Source: a virus. From it: 51,561 bases of DNA. Below, piece after piece: positions 40,498 through 48,633 of this stretch. Under the pieces are notes generated by a model. The model made no database searches. It had not been told where the DNA came from and worked only from the letters and a program-made list of their open reading frames with translations. The position numbers were made by a program, and so were the translations under genes. Within the stretch, counting starts at the first letter, position 1; each line of letters begins with the position of its first letter. Where the stretch lies: positions 1-51,561 of the IMG/VR virus record IMGVR_UViG_3300046680_000139; one strand, 5' to 3'.

Positions 40498-40701
40498 TTA
40501 TTCAGCCTTACGCACGAACTTTGCCTTTTCGTGTTTTTCTTCTTTCTGCTCTGACTCTACTTTCGTTATATCGCCATCCGCGATACGACGATGAGTAAAC
40601 GTATCGTCTGGCCAATCTACTGGACCTTCCGCACGAAACTTGCCAGCCTTCGGATGCGCGAGCACTCGCCGCACGTCTTCATTCTTTGGATTTACTTGCA
40701 T
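40498..40701 (-). CDS. DUF2635 protein (Mu gp38-like)
   Basis: Product of 67 aa starting MQVNP at 40701 (AAAAGGAG upstream). NEDVRRVLAHPKAGKFRAEG, DWPDDTFTHRRIADGDI is the DUF2635 signature. In Mu it precedes the sheath gene; role not established. Confidence 0.9.
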   Translation of the reverse strand: MQVNPKNEDVRRVLAHPKAGKFRAEGPVDWPDDTFTHRRIADGDITKVESEQKEEKHEKAKFVRKAE

Positions 40702-41299
40702 CTTCTTTCTCCTTTTCTGTAGGCAACAACCAATCAGCAACGACCTGCTGAACTTGCGTTGTATCGTTCTTACTCGGATCTGGATAATTCGTTGTGAAGT
40801 GTACGTGACTCAACACGTTATCCACAACCGGCGGGAAGTCAATCACGCCAAGATCACACAATAATGTGAACCGGCTTTCCGCAACCGGGATCGCATTATC
40901 TGCACCTGCTGAACCAAATTGGTGCGTGCGATTGCCGCGCGTATAACCCTGGATCTTGGCCTTAGGATTTAAGTACAAACTCGGATCAGTGAATAACCGG
41001 TCCATAACCAGCGTCCAACCTTCATCCAACGTTAACTCGGCTGCAGCTGCATCGTTGTTCTGCACAACGATTGAAAATCCATAGAGCGCAGACGAATGAA
41101 AGCGCGGCTCACCCGCGTTCGAGTCACCTTCTGGCAACAGATCTTCACTGATAAAATAAACCCCAAGAAACGGCACCAGCTCCGGTTGAATTTGTTCAGC
41201 CTTGTTGGTACCAAATTTAAACGTCGAGAAAAATGGCATCGTTTTTAAACGTGCCAGCATTTCGTCACGAACGATCATAGCATAACTGGTTGCGGTCAT
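40679..41299 (-). CDS. Tail terminator-like / Mu gp37-like protein
   Basis: Product of 206 aa. ARLKTMPFFSTFKFGTNKAEQIQPELVPFLGVYF, then ALYGFSIVVQNNDAAAAE, GWTLVMDRLFTDPSLYL, and a C-terminal strand pattern (PVAESRFTLLCDLGVIDFPP) follow the fold order of tail terminator/tube-end proteins. Place between head-tail connectors and sheath supports it. Confidence 0.7.
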   Translation of the reverse strand: MTATSYAMIVRDEMLARLKTMPFFSTFKFGTNKAEQIQPELVPFLGVYFISEDLLPEGDSNAGEPRFHSSALYGFSIVVQNNDAAAAELTLDEGWTLVMDRLFTDPSLYLNPKAKIQGYTRGNRTHQFGSAGADNAIPVAESRFTLLCDLGVIDFPPVVDNVLSHVHFTTNYPDPSKNDTTQVQQVVADWLLPTEKEKEDASKSKE

Positions 41300-41655
41300 G
41301 GCTTACTCTGCACGATGTGACGTAACGTTAACGTTGTTTCGCCACCGCCATTTGGCTGCGTATCGATCACCTCGAATTGACCTTCAGCGGGCAAGCCTCC
41401 GGCAGTCGGGATATCGACCAAGTCACCTTGCAGCGGCAACGTCGTGAATTCCGCTTCACGAATATCCAGGATCACGCGCGTTTCAGAAATGATCGAACCA
41501 TCCAACGCTGCCACCTCCATGGCTTCGATATCCAAGATCCCGCGCGTTACGTACGGCTGCCCAGACGACTGGCTCGCCTTCGGTGTAATCGTCACCGGAC
41601 GTCCATACGTATCCTGGTTCTGCGCATAAACTTGTTCAGAGAAATTGACGACCAT
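41296..41655 (-). CDS. Head closure / head-tail connector protein (119 aa)
   Basis: Begins MVVNFSEQVYAQNQDTYGRPVTITPKAS at 41655 with AGGAA 8 nt upstream. A small beta-barrel-like sequence (ILDIREAEFTTLPLQGDLVDIP, GQFEVIDTQPNGGGETTLTLR) is typical of HK97/SPP1 gp16-type head closure proteins. Gene order agrees. Assigned by pattern and place. Confidence 0.72.
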   Translation of the reverse strand: MVVNFSEQVYAQNQDTYGRPVTITPKASQSSGQPYVTRGILDIEAMEVAALDGSIISETRVILDIREAEFTTLPLQGDLVDIPTAGGLPAEGQFEVIDTQPNGGGETTLTLRHIVQSKP

Positions 41656-41656
41656 G

Positions 41657-42232
41657 TTATTTATTCCTGAACATACGTTTGGCTGCTTTACGTCCACGCA
41701 ACCGTGCTTGTCTACGTAACCTGCGACGACGTAACGTCCTGCGGCCAATCGTCTTGCCTTTATACTGCAGCTGCGTTGCGATGTACGGTAAGCGACCCGG
41801 TACCCACTTGCCCACAACGTCGCGCGGTTGCGATCGCCAATCATGCCGCCAATGATTATCCAACCAATCATTGCGCGACGTTGCCCAATTGCTGCGACCC
41901 CACGCAGTCTTAGCGCGCCAGTTGCCGCGCTGCTTTTTACCTAAGAATTCTTTCCGCAAGCCGCTTAAGAAATTACTATCGACACGCAATTCCCTCGGCA
42001 TCAAATCGCTTATCGCCAACGGCTTCGGTAGCAAGTCAGAAAGATTAAGCGTCTTCGGCATCAAGATATTTGCCGCGCCACCCAGACTAAGTGGACCGAA
42101 ACTTATTTGTTGCAGAAGAAACTCGCCACCCATATTGACGAGTTTATCCATCACCGCTTTCTCAAGTCCGCCACCCGTCACCAAAGCCGCAACCATCTTT
42201 GCGATCTGGCCGGTGCCAAAACCTGCTGCCAT
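41657..42232 (-). CDS. Basic structural protein (191 aa) in connector module
   Basis: No family recognised. The N-terminal half has hydrophobic helices (IAKMVAALVTGGGLEKAV, PLSLGGAANILM); the C-terminal 90 residues are very rich in Arg/Trp (KKQRGNWRAKTAWGRSNW, then RTLRRRRLRRQARLRGRK), suggesting DNA contact inside the head-tail channel. Located between adaptor and closure genes. Confidence 0.7.
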   Translation of the reverse strand: MAAGFGTGQIAKMVAALVTGGGLEKAVMDKLVNMGGEFLLQQISFGPLSLGGAANILMPKTLNLSDLLPKPLAISDLMPRELRVDSNFLSGLRKEFLGKKQRGNWRAKTAWGRSNWATSRNDWLDNHWRHDWRSQPRDVVGKWVPGRLPYIATQLQYKGKTIGRRTLRRRRLRRQARLRGRKAAKRMFRNK

Positions 42233-42234
42233 GA

Positions 42235-42870
42235 TTAGGCTGTCAGCCTCGTATACCGTTGCAACAAATTGCGCGCAGCGTTCTCAGCTGGCGACCCGCC
42301 ACCCCCGCTAGAGCTCGACGACGATCCTCCCATCTTGGATGGATCGAAATATGAAATGCGGCTTTCCTTGTGCGAGATTTGCCGTACCGAAGCGTCCCCG
42401 CGCTGGCTAGAATAATATGAGTCGCGCGTGAACAACAGCACCGCTTGTTTAATCGCTGGTGGTACCTCCTGCGGAATTGCGTAACCTCCCGCGTAAGTTG
42501 CTACCACCGACTCCGGCCATTGCGCACCACCGAACAAAGAAAGTTTACCTGATTCCGGATCGATATCAAATTCTGAAACGGTACCATCGACCGCGATCGA
42601 CTCAATGTCGTCAAGCTGCACCGGGTACCGTGAAAGGTAAAGCCGAGTGATCGGTTGTTCAATCTCGCGGAAAGTTTCGATCACGGCTTCCTTGGGAAAC
42701 ACCCGGCTGCACAACGTCTGCACCTCGTCGGACGATCGCAGGATTATGAACTTCAACAGCTCGTCGCTATCAGTACTCGACGGCGCGATCTTCAGCGCTA
42801 CCTTAGCTTCGTAAAGCGTGATGAGTGCCTTATCCGGAGCTGGCTTTGTAACGACGACGCTAGAGTGCAT
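42235..42870 (-). CDS. Head-tail adaptor (gp6-like connector)
   Basis: Product of 211 aa. KALITLYEAKVALKI, ELLKFIILRSSDEVQTLCSR, YLSRYPVQLDDIESIAVDG and a VPPAIKQAVLLFTRDSYYSSQRG helix match HK97 gp6/phiE125 gp8-type adaptors. A Ser/Gly linker (SSSSSGGGG) precedes the C-terminal helix that inserts in the portal ring. Confidence 0.85.
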   Translation of the reverse strand: MHSSVVVTKPAPDKALITLYEAKVALKIAPSSTDSDELLKFIILRSSDEVQTLCSRVFPKEAVIETFREIEQPITRLYLSRYPVQLDDIESIAVDGTVSEFDIDPESGKLSLFGGAQWPESVVATYAGGYAIPQEVPPAIKQAVLLFTRDSYYSSQRGDASVRQISHKESRISYFDPSKMGGSSSSSSGGGGSPAENAARNLLQRYTRLTA

Positions 42871-43877
42871 TACGCAGTCTCCTCTTGAAACTGCTCGAAC
42901 AGATTACGCAACGAGATGACGGGACCACGTTCACCGTCAGACATAATCGGCGAAACCTCATACGTCTCGCGATTAATCTCCCACGTAACAATTTCGATCG
43001 TGTCCCCGCGATCGCCTTTTAATCCACGTTCGCCTTGTGGTCCCGGCTTACCAGTCTTGCCAATTCCAGGACCAGATTTCCAACCGGGTCCAGGACATGG
43101 ACCAGGTTTATCGTGCTTAGCGACAAACCATTTACTATCGAGCGTCACAACGTCCAATTCAGAATATTCTTCGGTAGGATCAAACGTCTCCCGAATGTTC
43201 ATAGAGATACCGTCTTCACCATGACGACCATCTTTACCGTTCACGCCCGGTGCCGCCAAGCAGATCCAATCATTCGTTCCCGGGATTTTGCCAGTGTCCT
43301 TCAACGCCTGATAAAGTCCACCGCCATGCGCAACTACTTCACCTTCGTATTGAACCGAACCTTCGACCCATTGTTTTACTTTGGGTAGCTTGCCCGGTTG
43401 ACCTTGCGCGCCTTGTTCACCACGTTCGCCTTTCTCGCCATTAACGCCGTCCTTACCCGGTGCACCATCTGCACCACGCTCTCCCTTCTCTCCCGGCAAC
43501 CCTTGCAACCCTTGCTCACCGGCAGGACCAACCAGTCCTTGTAATCCATCTTTGCCATCCAAACCATCTTCGCCGTTAGTACCATCAACGCCGTCTTCAC
43601 CATTACGCAACGATGCGACCTTATCATTTATGATTTGGTCCCATTGCGTAATTCTACCGGCAACGGCACCCTCTAATAATTTCTGTAGCCGCTCCAGCTG
43701 CAATTCTTTTTCTGCAAAACGTCGTTCGATATCCGCAGCGAGTGCGGCAATCCTGAACGCTGCTTCGCGCTCGACACGTCCTGCAACCGCACCTAATTCT
43801 GCTGCCAACAATTCAAATGGAGAGGTGGCGGTCATGCGAGGATCTGAAGAGGGAAGTGAGTTTGGATCTGTCAGCAT
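42870..43877 (-). CDS. Collagen-like head or connector fibre with carbohydrate-binding-like module
   Basis: Product of 335 aa. An N-terminal helical/coiled-coil part (LAADIERRFAEKELQLERLQKL) is followed by a long Gly-X-Y region (NGEDGLDGKDGLQG, GPAGEQGLQG, GEKGERGADG, QGQPGK), a module like carbohydrate-binding CBM5/12 (VEGSVQYEGEVVAHGGGLYQ, GTNDWICL), and a second short collagen run (GKPGPQGERGLKG). Start ATG 43877 has AAAGG upstream and overlaps the end of the portal gene by 65 bp. Its place between portal and adaptor suggests a fibre on the capsid or collar rather than the tail tip; inferred. Confidence 0.75.
   Translation of the reverse strand: MLTDPNSLPSSDPRMTATSPFELLAAELGAVAGRVEREAAFRIAALAADIERRFAEKELQLERLQKLLEGAVAGRITQWDQIINDKVASLRNGEDGVDGTNGEDGLDGKDGLQGLVGPAGEQGLQGLPGEKGERGADGAPGKDGVNGEKGERGEQGAQGQPGKLPKVKQWVEGSVQYEGEVVAHGGGLYQALKDTGKIPGTNDWICLAAPGVNGKDGRHGEDGISMNIRETFDPTEEYSELDVVTLDSKWFVAKHDKPGPCPGPGWKSGPGIGKTGKPGPQGERGLKGDRGDTIEIVTWEINRETYEVSPIMSDGERGPVISLRNLFEQFQEETA
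43380..43625 (-). repeat. Collagen-like Gly-X-Y coding repeats
   Basis: About 27 consecutive Gly-X-Y triplets, many of them G-E-K/G-E-R and G-x-D types. Pro content is low compared with animal collagen, as is common in phage collagens stabilised by charge pairs. Confidence 0.85.
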
Positions 43878-45210
43878 CGGTTATGCCTTTGGGTTCACTT
43901 GGCTGCGGAGGTTTTAAATCCGCTGCCGGTGCTGGCGGTGGCGCACCCGGTGCTGGGGATGCTGGGATCTTACCCGCCGCGCTCAATGGAACGACCTGCT
44001 GCTGTACGCGCGGTTCGTCACCAAACTTGACTTGTTCCATATCGAACGCAGCACGCGCCTCGTTAGGAGAATGAATGCCGCCTTGAACCGAGCGCACGTA
44101 ACCCTCAACACGATCCTTAAACGCCGATCGTAAGAGCGCAGACGTATCGAATTCAAGGTACTCATCTGGAACGCCGTCGAGAGAAAAGAAACGTCCCATC
44201 GCTTCCTCAATATGATTTAGACAAAAGCCTAGACCCGTTGAGATCCACATCTGCATTAAGGCTTCGGTCGATCCGATCGGTCCGCCACCGATGCCAAACA
44301 TTTGTAACGGAATACGATACGCCAGCGCGATCCTCGCATCGGAAATTTTCATAACGTCTGCTAATTGCGAATCAACGGAATTGGTAGAAAGTTGAAACGG
44401 TTTCAATCCGGCCGACAAAATCGGCGTGCCGCCAACCCCGACACCTTTAGATTGCTCGTCCCATTTCTGCCGGAGCATATCCGTCTGATCTTTATCCAGC
44501 CGCAGATCGGTGGACAGCACATGGCTCGGTCGAGCCTGGTTCATATAGAATTTAATTTGCTGGTTTGCGATCGCATCGGTTAGAGCCATGTCGCGCAGAA
44601 TTGCCAGCAGCGGAGACATTCCGCGCAACATGTACGGCTCCTGGTTCATCCGGATATGCAGAACATCGCGTGCGGGTACTAACTCCATTTCTGGCAGCAT
44701 GCGATCGATAACAGGATTACCACCAAGTCCGTAAAAGACTTCGCCGTCATCCGCAACGTACGGCATGCACTGGCTAGGTTCCATCAAATGCAGCGAGTCA
44801 ATTTCGTAACGGGAATTGCGCAGCGCCAGCGCGTACGTGTTACCATCCGCGTAGAGCGAACGAACGGCGTTCAGCATGAAATCAGAAATAGTTTGGTAGT
44901 CATTTGGGTAACGAAGAAACCGCGCTAAGTCTGAAGTCATAACGCGATCGCGGCCACCTTTGTCATCGGAAAGCCAGTGATCGCCTGGACACATCGCGGT
45001 AGTCTGGCTGTAAGAATTAATACACGCGTCCACCATCGCAGACGGAGAAAATCTTTGGATGCTGCCACCATTCTGCCACCAATTGTCAGAACTGTCCGCC
45101 GGTAGCCACCCGCCGCTAACCGGCAAGATCCACGGTCCAGGACGGTAGTTTCCCTCTGCCGCTTTCACAAGCGTGTGGCCGATGCGCGCAACAATTTCTC
45201 TAAGCGCCAT
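43813..45210 (-). CDS. Portal protein (HK97 family)
   Basis: Product of 465 aa. SPSAMVDACINSYSQTTAMCPGDHW, FLRYPNDYQTISDFMLNAVRSLYADGNTYAL, RNSRYEIDSLHLMEPSQCMPYV, VLHIRMNQEPYMLRGMSPLLAI and ARIALAYRIPLQMFGIGG are the standard HK97 portal blocks. The C-terminus is a Pro/Ala-rich tail. AGGA is 8 nt before the ATG. Dodecameric DNA gate at the vertex. Confidence 0.95.
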   Translation of the reverse strand: MALREIVARIGHTLVKAAEGNYRPGPWILPVSGGWLPADSSDNWWQNGGSIQRFSPSAMVDACINSYSQTTAMCPGDHWLSDDKGGRDRVMTSDLARFLRYPNDYQTISDFMLNAVRSLYADGNTYALALRNSRYEIDSLHLMEPSQCMPYVADDGEVFYGLGGNPVIDRMLPEMELVPARDVLHIRMNQEPYMLRGMSPLLAILRDMALTDAIANQQIKFYMNQARPSHVLSTDLRLDKDQTDMLRQKWDEQSKGVGVGGTPILSAGLKPFQLSTNSVDSQLADVMKISDARIALAYRIPLQMFGIGGGPIGSTEALMQMWISTGLGFCLNHIEEAMGRFFSLDGVPDEYLEFDTSALLRSAFKDRVEGYVRSVQGGIHSPNEARAAFDMEQVKFGDEPRVQQQVVPLSAAGKIPASPAPGAPPPAPAADLKPPQPSEPKGITDADRSKLTSLFRSSHDRHLSI

Positions 45211-45354
45211 GACATTATCCTAAATGAAACGTGACCGAGTGAAGTACCTGACAGGGTTAGTAATGGGGTGGTTTCAAGCCAAAGACCCCACTCGATCACG
45301 TCCTTGTTCAACTGGCGCTGGTGGGGAACACCCGGTGAACCAGTTGTCCAAATG
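45211..45354 (-). promoter_or_regulatory. Structured leader upstream of portal gene
   Basis: Two inverted repeats occupy this 144-bp gap: CGTGACCGAGTG (45230-45241) with CACTCGATCACG (45289-45300), 11 of 12 matching and a G-U pair possible, and CAACTGG (45309-45315) with CCAGTTG (45340-45346). Possibly a processing site or internal promoter region that sets portal levels relative to capsid. Confidence 0.45.
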
Positions 45355-45678
45355 CTACTTATTAACCGCACGAGTTTCGTAAGTGCCGCGCTGTGCCGGT
45401 TTTGCTTCCACCTGTTTAGTCTGACCCGGTACCGGCTCAGGTCCGCTACCATCGTCTTCCTTTTCCATGACGTTGCATCCCATCACCGCAAGATCATTTT
45501 CTTCCTGCGTCGGGGTTGGCGTGGAAGCCTGTACGCCTTCCTTGGCGCTGACCTTACTAGCCTCTTCGCGCGCCTTGCGTTCTTCGCCAAGCTTCTTCTT
45601 GGCTTCCTCCGCGCGCTTCTTTTCGTCTTCGGTACGTTTGGCCGCAGCCGCGTCGGCCTTCGCTTCATGGTCAGTCAT
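45355..45678 (-). CDS. Charged, largely disordered protein (107 aa), possible scaffold-like
   Basis: The N-terminal half is a charged helix rich in Lys/Glu/Ala (DAAAAKRTEDEKKRAEEAKKKL), then a Pro/Thr/Gln-rich disordered part (STPTPTQEEND, GPEPVPGQTKQ). No family recognised. Position between the capsid region and portal could suit an internal scaffold or a minor head protein; inferred. Confidence 0.65.
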   Translation of the reverse strand: MTDHEAKADAAAAKRTEDEKKRAEEAKKKLGEERKAREEASKVSAKEGVQASTPTPTQEENDLAVMGCNVMEKEDDGSGPEPVPGQTKQVEAKPAQRGTYETRAVNK

Positions 45679-45689
45679 CTGACTGCTCC

Positions 45690-46160
45690 TTATGTTGGCT
45701 CTGGGAAATTTAACATTCCCCGATGTGAACGCGCAACTTCATCATAAGATCTAGCTGCCTCTTCTTCGGTGTCGAATAAACCCAGATACCGTACACCTTT
45801 ACCTACGATGTGAATACGGGCTCTCCAACCTTTGCCACCCCAAAAATCAACGCCGCGAAATTTACTCTTTCCCATCGCACGACGATTGAGATTTTGTAAG
45901 CTAGCATCAGCACTCCATTCGACATTCTCAGAAGTATAATTACCATCGTTGTCAATACGTGTAAGTTCGTGCTTTAAGCTCGGACGCACACCCATGTCAG
46001 CGAGGAAGTTTTCAAACTTACGCCAACGCGCACACACTTTAATGCCACGACCACCGTAGTCCTTATAAGATTTACAGTTAACATTTTCGCAGCGTTTACG
46101 CATACCACACCAACTTTCATAAGTCGGCGTCTTAGACATTCCATGTGAACGCGCTGGCAT
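45690..46160 (-). CDS. HNH-AP2 homing endonuclease
   Basis: Product of 156 aa. TPTYESWCGMRKRCENVNCKSYKDYGGRGI, CARWRKFENFLADMG, ELTRIDNDGNYTSENVEW and DASLQNLNRR are the HNH blocks; the C-terminal FRGVDFWGGKGWRARIHIVGKGVRYLGLFDTEEEAARSYD is an AP2-type DNA-binding domain. Free-standing nucleases of this group cut genes of related phages and spread by gene conversion. It lies right after the capsid gene, a usual target region. Confidence 0.9.
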   Translation of the reverse strand: MPARSHGMSKTPTYESWCGMRKRCENVNCKSYKDYGGRGIKVCARWRKFENFLADMGVRPSLKHELTRIDNDGNYTSENVEWSADASLQNLNRRAMGKSKFRGVDFWGGKGWRARIHIVGKGVRYLGLFDTEEEAARSYDEVARSHRGMLNFPEPT

Positions 46161-46168
46161 TTTTCAAT

Positions 46169-47572
46169 TCACCACGTCACACCGGATACCCACGCAACCG
46201 TACCCGGACGACGGATCGTCCAGTTGATCGGCAGGATAAGCCGCAGCGCCAGCGAGTCAGTCTGGAACATTGACTTGACCGGGAAGGCCGCAACCGGTGG
46301 CGTACCAGCCGTTGTAATGTCCGATGGCGAAGTGTCTTCAAGATGCAGCGTAGCTTGATCACTGATTTCGAAGCGCGGTCCATCGCCCGTGACGGAAACA
46401 TAATCCGCCGCGTCCATCGCGATGACGGTACCAAGTGGCACGGTACCCGCATCAATGATCGGCCAACCACCGAGGTTGCCCGCCGCAACTTCAGCTCGGA
46501 ACGGGAAGGCTCCAAAGCCGGGCATCGCAACGAGACCAAGGCTGTTCACTTGCTGTGGGTTCATCAGCCACACAGGATTACGAACGTTACCGAGCGTGCC
46601 GGTGATCAACGCACCAGTGAGTTGTTTGATATCACCAACCACTGCCGTGAAGCCACCACCCGCCGTCGGGGTCAGACCCGCAACGCCGTTAAGAATACCG
46701 GCAGGACGAACAAGCGTTGCCGCACCAGTATCCAACAAAATCGCGTCCAGAGAAATTGCCGTGTCTTCGCCGATGGCTGCACGCAGCAGACCTTCAATCG
46801 CTGGCACGGAGTGTTCATCAATTTCTCGTGTCCACGTCGTGATGACCGCCATTTTCTTTGGCGTCAAGGTTTGGCTAGTGAACTGCCCTTGACGAACCGG
46901 TATCGGTTGACCTTCACCGACAAACGATCCAGCAATCGACGGCGTACGTGATCGCGTCGGGATGATGATCTTCCCGTTACGACCGAACGTCAGTCCAAGA
47001 CCAGCAGCCGAGAGCCTCGGGAATACTGACTTGGGTAGCAACGTCTCCATAAAGTCAGTGACTATTTGCTGAACGAGCTCTGCTGCCCAGCCAACGACTG
47101 TCGTCATAGCCGGAGCAGTTGCCGCGCGTGTTGCCCACTCCACCACCGCACGAGTTTGTTCATCATCGCCGTAAATGGCTTTGCGAACGTCGCTGGTATC
47201 CTTATGATGAAGGTGAGAAAACAACTGCACAACACCAGACCGTACCAGTAGGTCAGTCGTTGTAAGTTGTTTCTTTGGCATACCGAATGGACGCGGGGAT
47301 GCCGCCGCAGCTGCAGCCGGTTTACCTTTGGAAGCCGGAACGATCGCGCGTCCGGTCGTGTCCACCGCCGTCGTTGCCAAGTTGCGCTCGGAGTCACGCA
47401 GCAGCGTGATGGTCCGCTCGATCTGGGCAATTTCGTCGTTGAGCTGTTTGGTCTTTTCCATCTGCTCGTCGCTGACATTGTTATCGTCGAGACTTTCCAG
47501 AAAAGTCTTCAGCTCGTCGATCTTCTCAACCTTACGCTTTTCCGTGTCCGCAATTCTCTGTGAGAGCGACAT
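46169..47572 (-). CDS. Major capsid protein from internal start within the protease-capsid gene
   Basis: In-frame ATG at 47572 (MSLSQRIAD) has AAAAGGAG 8 nt upstream, the best ribosome site in this part of the gene. It gives a 467-aa capsid precursor that begins with the delta domain, exactly where separate HK97-type capsid genes start. Free capsid could thus be made in excess over the fusion. Site seen directly; use inferred. Confidence 0.65.
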   Translation of the reverse strand: MSLSQRIADTEKRKVEKIDELKTFLESLDDNNVSDEQMEKTKQLNDEIAQIERTITLLRDSERNLATTAVDTTGRAIVPASKGKPAAAAAASPRPFGMPKKQLTTTDLLVRSGVVQLFSHLHHKDTSDVRKAIYGDDEQTRAVVEWATRAATAPAMTTVVGWAAELVQQIVTDFMETLLPKSVFPRLSAAGLGLTFGRNGKIIIPTRSRTPSIAGSFVGEGQPIPVRQGQFTSQTLTPKKMAVITTWTREIDEHSVPAIEGLLRAAIGEDTAISLDAILLDTGAATLVRPAGILNGVAGLTPTAGGGFTAVVGDIKQLTGALITGTLGNVRNPVWLMNPQQVNSLGLVAMPGFGAFPFRAEVAAGNLGGWPIIDAGTVPLGTVIAMDAADYVSVTGDGPRFEISDQATLHLEDTSPSDITTAGTPPVAAFPVKSMFQTDSLALRLILPINWTIRRPGTVAWVSGVTW

Positions 47573-48262
47573 GGTCGCTACTCCTTTTCGTACATGGTGC
47601 ATGACGGCTTGCTTGCCGCTGAACCTGCGACGGCGCATGCGGTCTTTTGTGCCTTGCTCGGCAAAGACCACATTCATCGTATCAGGGGAAATCTTTAAAC
47701 CCTTGGCAACCGCCAAGGCATTGGGATTTGCCGGTACACTTACCAGCGATGTTTCAACTAATTCCTGCTTAGTAAACTTATAACCACTGAATGGATTTTC
47801 TTTATCCAGCGGCTCGTATTCCTTTGGCCGGAAACCAACCGACACGGCTTTAAGAATGCCCGCGTCAATCAGTCTGCGGATTTCATCAATGCGCTGGCTC
47901 GTTCCTTCCGGAGCCATCTCGAGATGCCCGCGCAATTGCTTATTTTCCACGCGCAGATTTTTCCACTTACCAATTGGGAAGTCACTGCGGTGACCGAACA
48001 GCGCGATGGGATTTTTTTGAAACGCCTCCAGGTCCCAGCCGTCTGACATGATGACGTCATCCATCCGGTCAGACGTTTCGTCCGACATGACAAACTCCAT
48101 GCCGCTAACTTCAGCAGCATGGGTCTTGTGAATAACCTCTGTCACTTTACGTTCCTCATCCCAGATCGTTTGACACTCGTCCTGGTCGAGCTCGTCGGTG
48201 CACCGATCCATGAAGTCGGAATAATCCTCGTCGTCATCCGGTGGCGGCATCTTGACTGACAT
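46169..48262 (-). CDS. Fused prohead protease and major capsid protein (HK97 type)
   Basis: Product of 697 aa. Residues about 45-190 are a U35 prohead protease: GMEFVMSDETSDRMDDVIMSDGW, NPIALFGHRSDFPIG (His91), ILKAVSVGFRP and LVETSLVSVPANPNALA (Ser172/175 region). Residues 230-290 form a delta/scaffold coiled coil (SLSQRIADTEKRKVEKIDEL). The rest is an HK97-fold capsid (VFPRLSAAGLGLTFGRNGKIIIPTR, VGEGQPIPVRQGQF, KKMAVITTWTREIDEHS, ILNGVAGLTP). The protease normally cuts off the delta domain. AAGGAG is 9 nt before the ATG. An internal start also exists (separate entry). Confidence 0.92.
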   Translation of the reverse strand: MSVKMPPPDDDEDYSDFMDRCTDELDQDECQTIWDEERKVTEVIHKTHAAEVSGMEFVMSDETSDRMDDVIMSDGWDLEAFQKNPIALFGHRSDFPIGKWKNLRVENKQLRGHLEMAPEGTSQRIDEIRRLIDAGILKAVSVGFRPKEYEPLDKENPFSGYKFTKQELVETSLVSVPANPNALAVAKGLKISPDTMNVVFAEQGTKDRMRRRRFSGKQAVMHHVRKGVATMSLSQRIADTEKRKVEKIDELKTFLESLDDNNVSDEQMEKTKQLNDEIAQIERTITLLRDSERNLATTAVDTTGRAIVPASKGKPAAAAAASPRPFGMPKKQLTTTDLLVRSGVVQLFSHLHHKDTSDVRKAIYGDDEQTRAVVEWATRAATAPAMTTVVGWAAELVQQIVTDFMETLLPKSVFPRLSAAGLGLTFGRNGKIIIPTRSRTPSIAGSFVGEGQPIPVRQGQFTSQTLTPKKMAVITTWTREIDEHSVPAIEGLLRAAIGEDTAISLDAILLDTGAATLVRPAGILNGVAGLTPTAGGGFTAVVGDIKQLTGALITGTLGNVRNPVWLMNPQQVNSLGLVAMPGFGAFPFRAEVAAGNLGGWPIIDAGTVPLGTVIAMDAADYVSVTGDGPRFEISDQATLHLEDTSPSDITTAGTPPVAAFPVKSMFQTDSLALRLILPINWTIRRPGTVAWVSGVTW

Positions 48263-48273
48263 TGGGTAACTCC

Positions 48274-48624
48274 TTAGGCAGTCGGCACCTCGAGCGCGAT
48301 ACCGAACTTGACATCATCTTTTGTCTGTTCAACAGGATTGTCGCGCGTGCCCGAACGGATTTTCAACCAGCCGATCGACCGCACCCACGCACCGGTTACA
48401 ACGACGGTAGTATCCGGCTCCGGTGAGATGGTAATCTCGCGGCCTTCTTCGTCGTACAGATCGTTATACAAGTTGCCATCGCTGGACGTTTGAAACGTCA
48501 TGTTGGCATCAGTATATTCCTGTGGTACCGTAATCCGCACGATCGTTCCCGCCGAACAATCAACGCCGTCGGAAAGTGACGCGTCTTTGAGAATGGTTGG
48601 CCCGTCTACAATTTGCAGTCCCAT
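48274..48624 (-). CDS. Small structural protein, possible capsid decoration (116 aa)
   Basis: Beta-rich sequence: VDGPTILKDASLSDGVDCSAGTIVRI, PQEYTDANMTFQTSSDG, TTVVVTGAWVRSIGWLKIRSG, VKFGIALEV. Patterns of small jelly-roll or Ig-like proteins, common beside phage capsid genes. GAGGT before the ATG. No named family; the decoration role is inferred from position. Confidence 0.7.
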   Translation of the reverse strand: MGLQIVDGPTILKDASLSDGVDCSAGTIVRITVPQEYTDANMTFQTSSDGNLYNDLYDEEGREITISPEPDTTVVVTGAWVRSIGWLKIRSGTRDNPVEQTKDDVKFGIALEVPTA

Positions 48625-48633
48625 GGTGTTACC

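Noticed and set aside
45165-45452. Leftward frame of 95 codons covering the portal leader
   Set aside because: It overlaps both the portal start and the charged 107-aa gene in other frames, and its sequence has no domain-like pattern.
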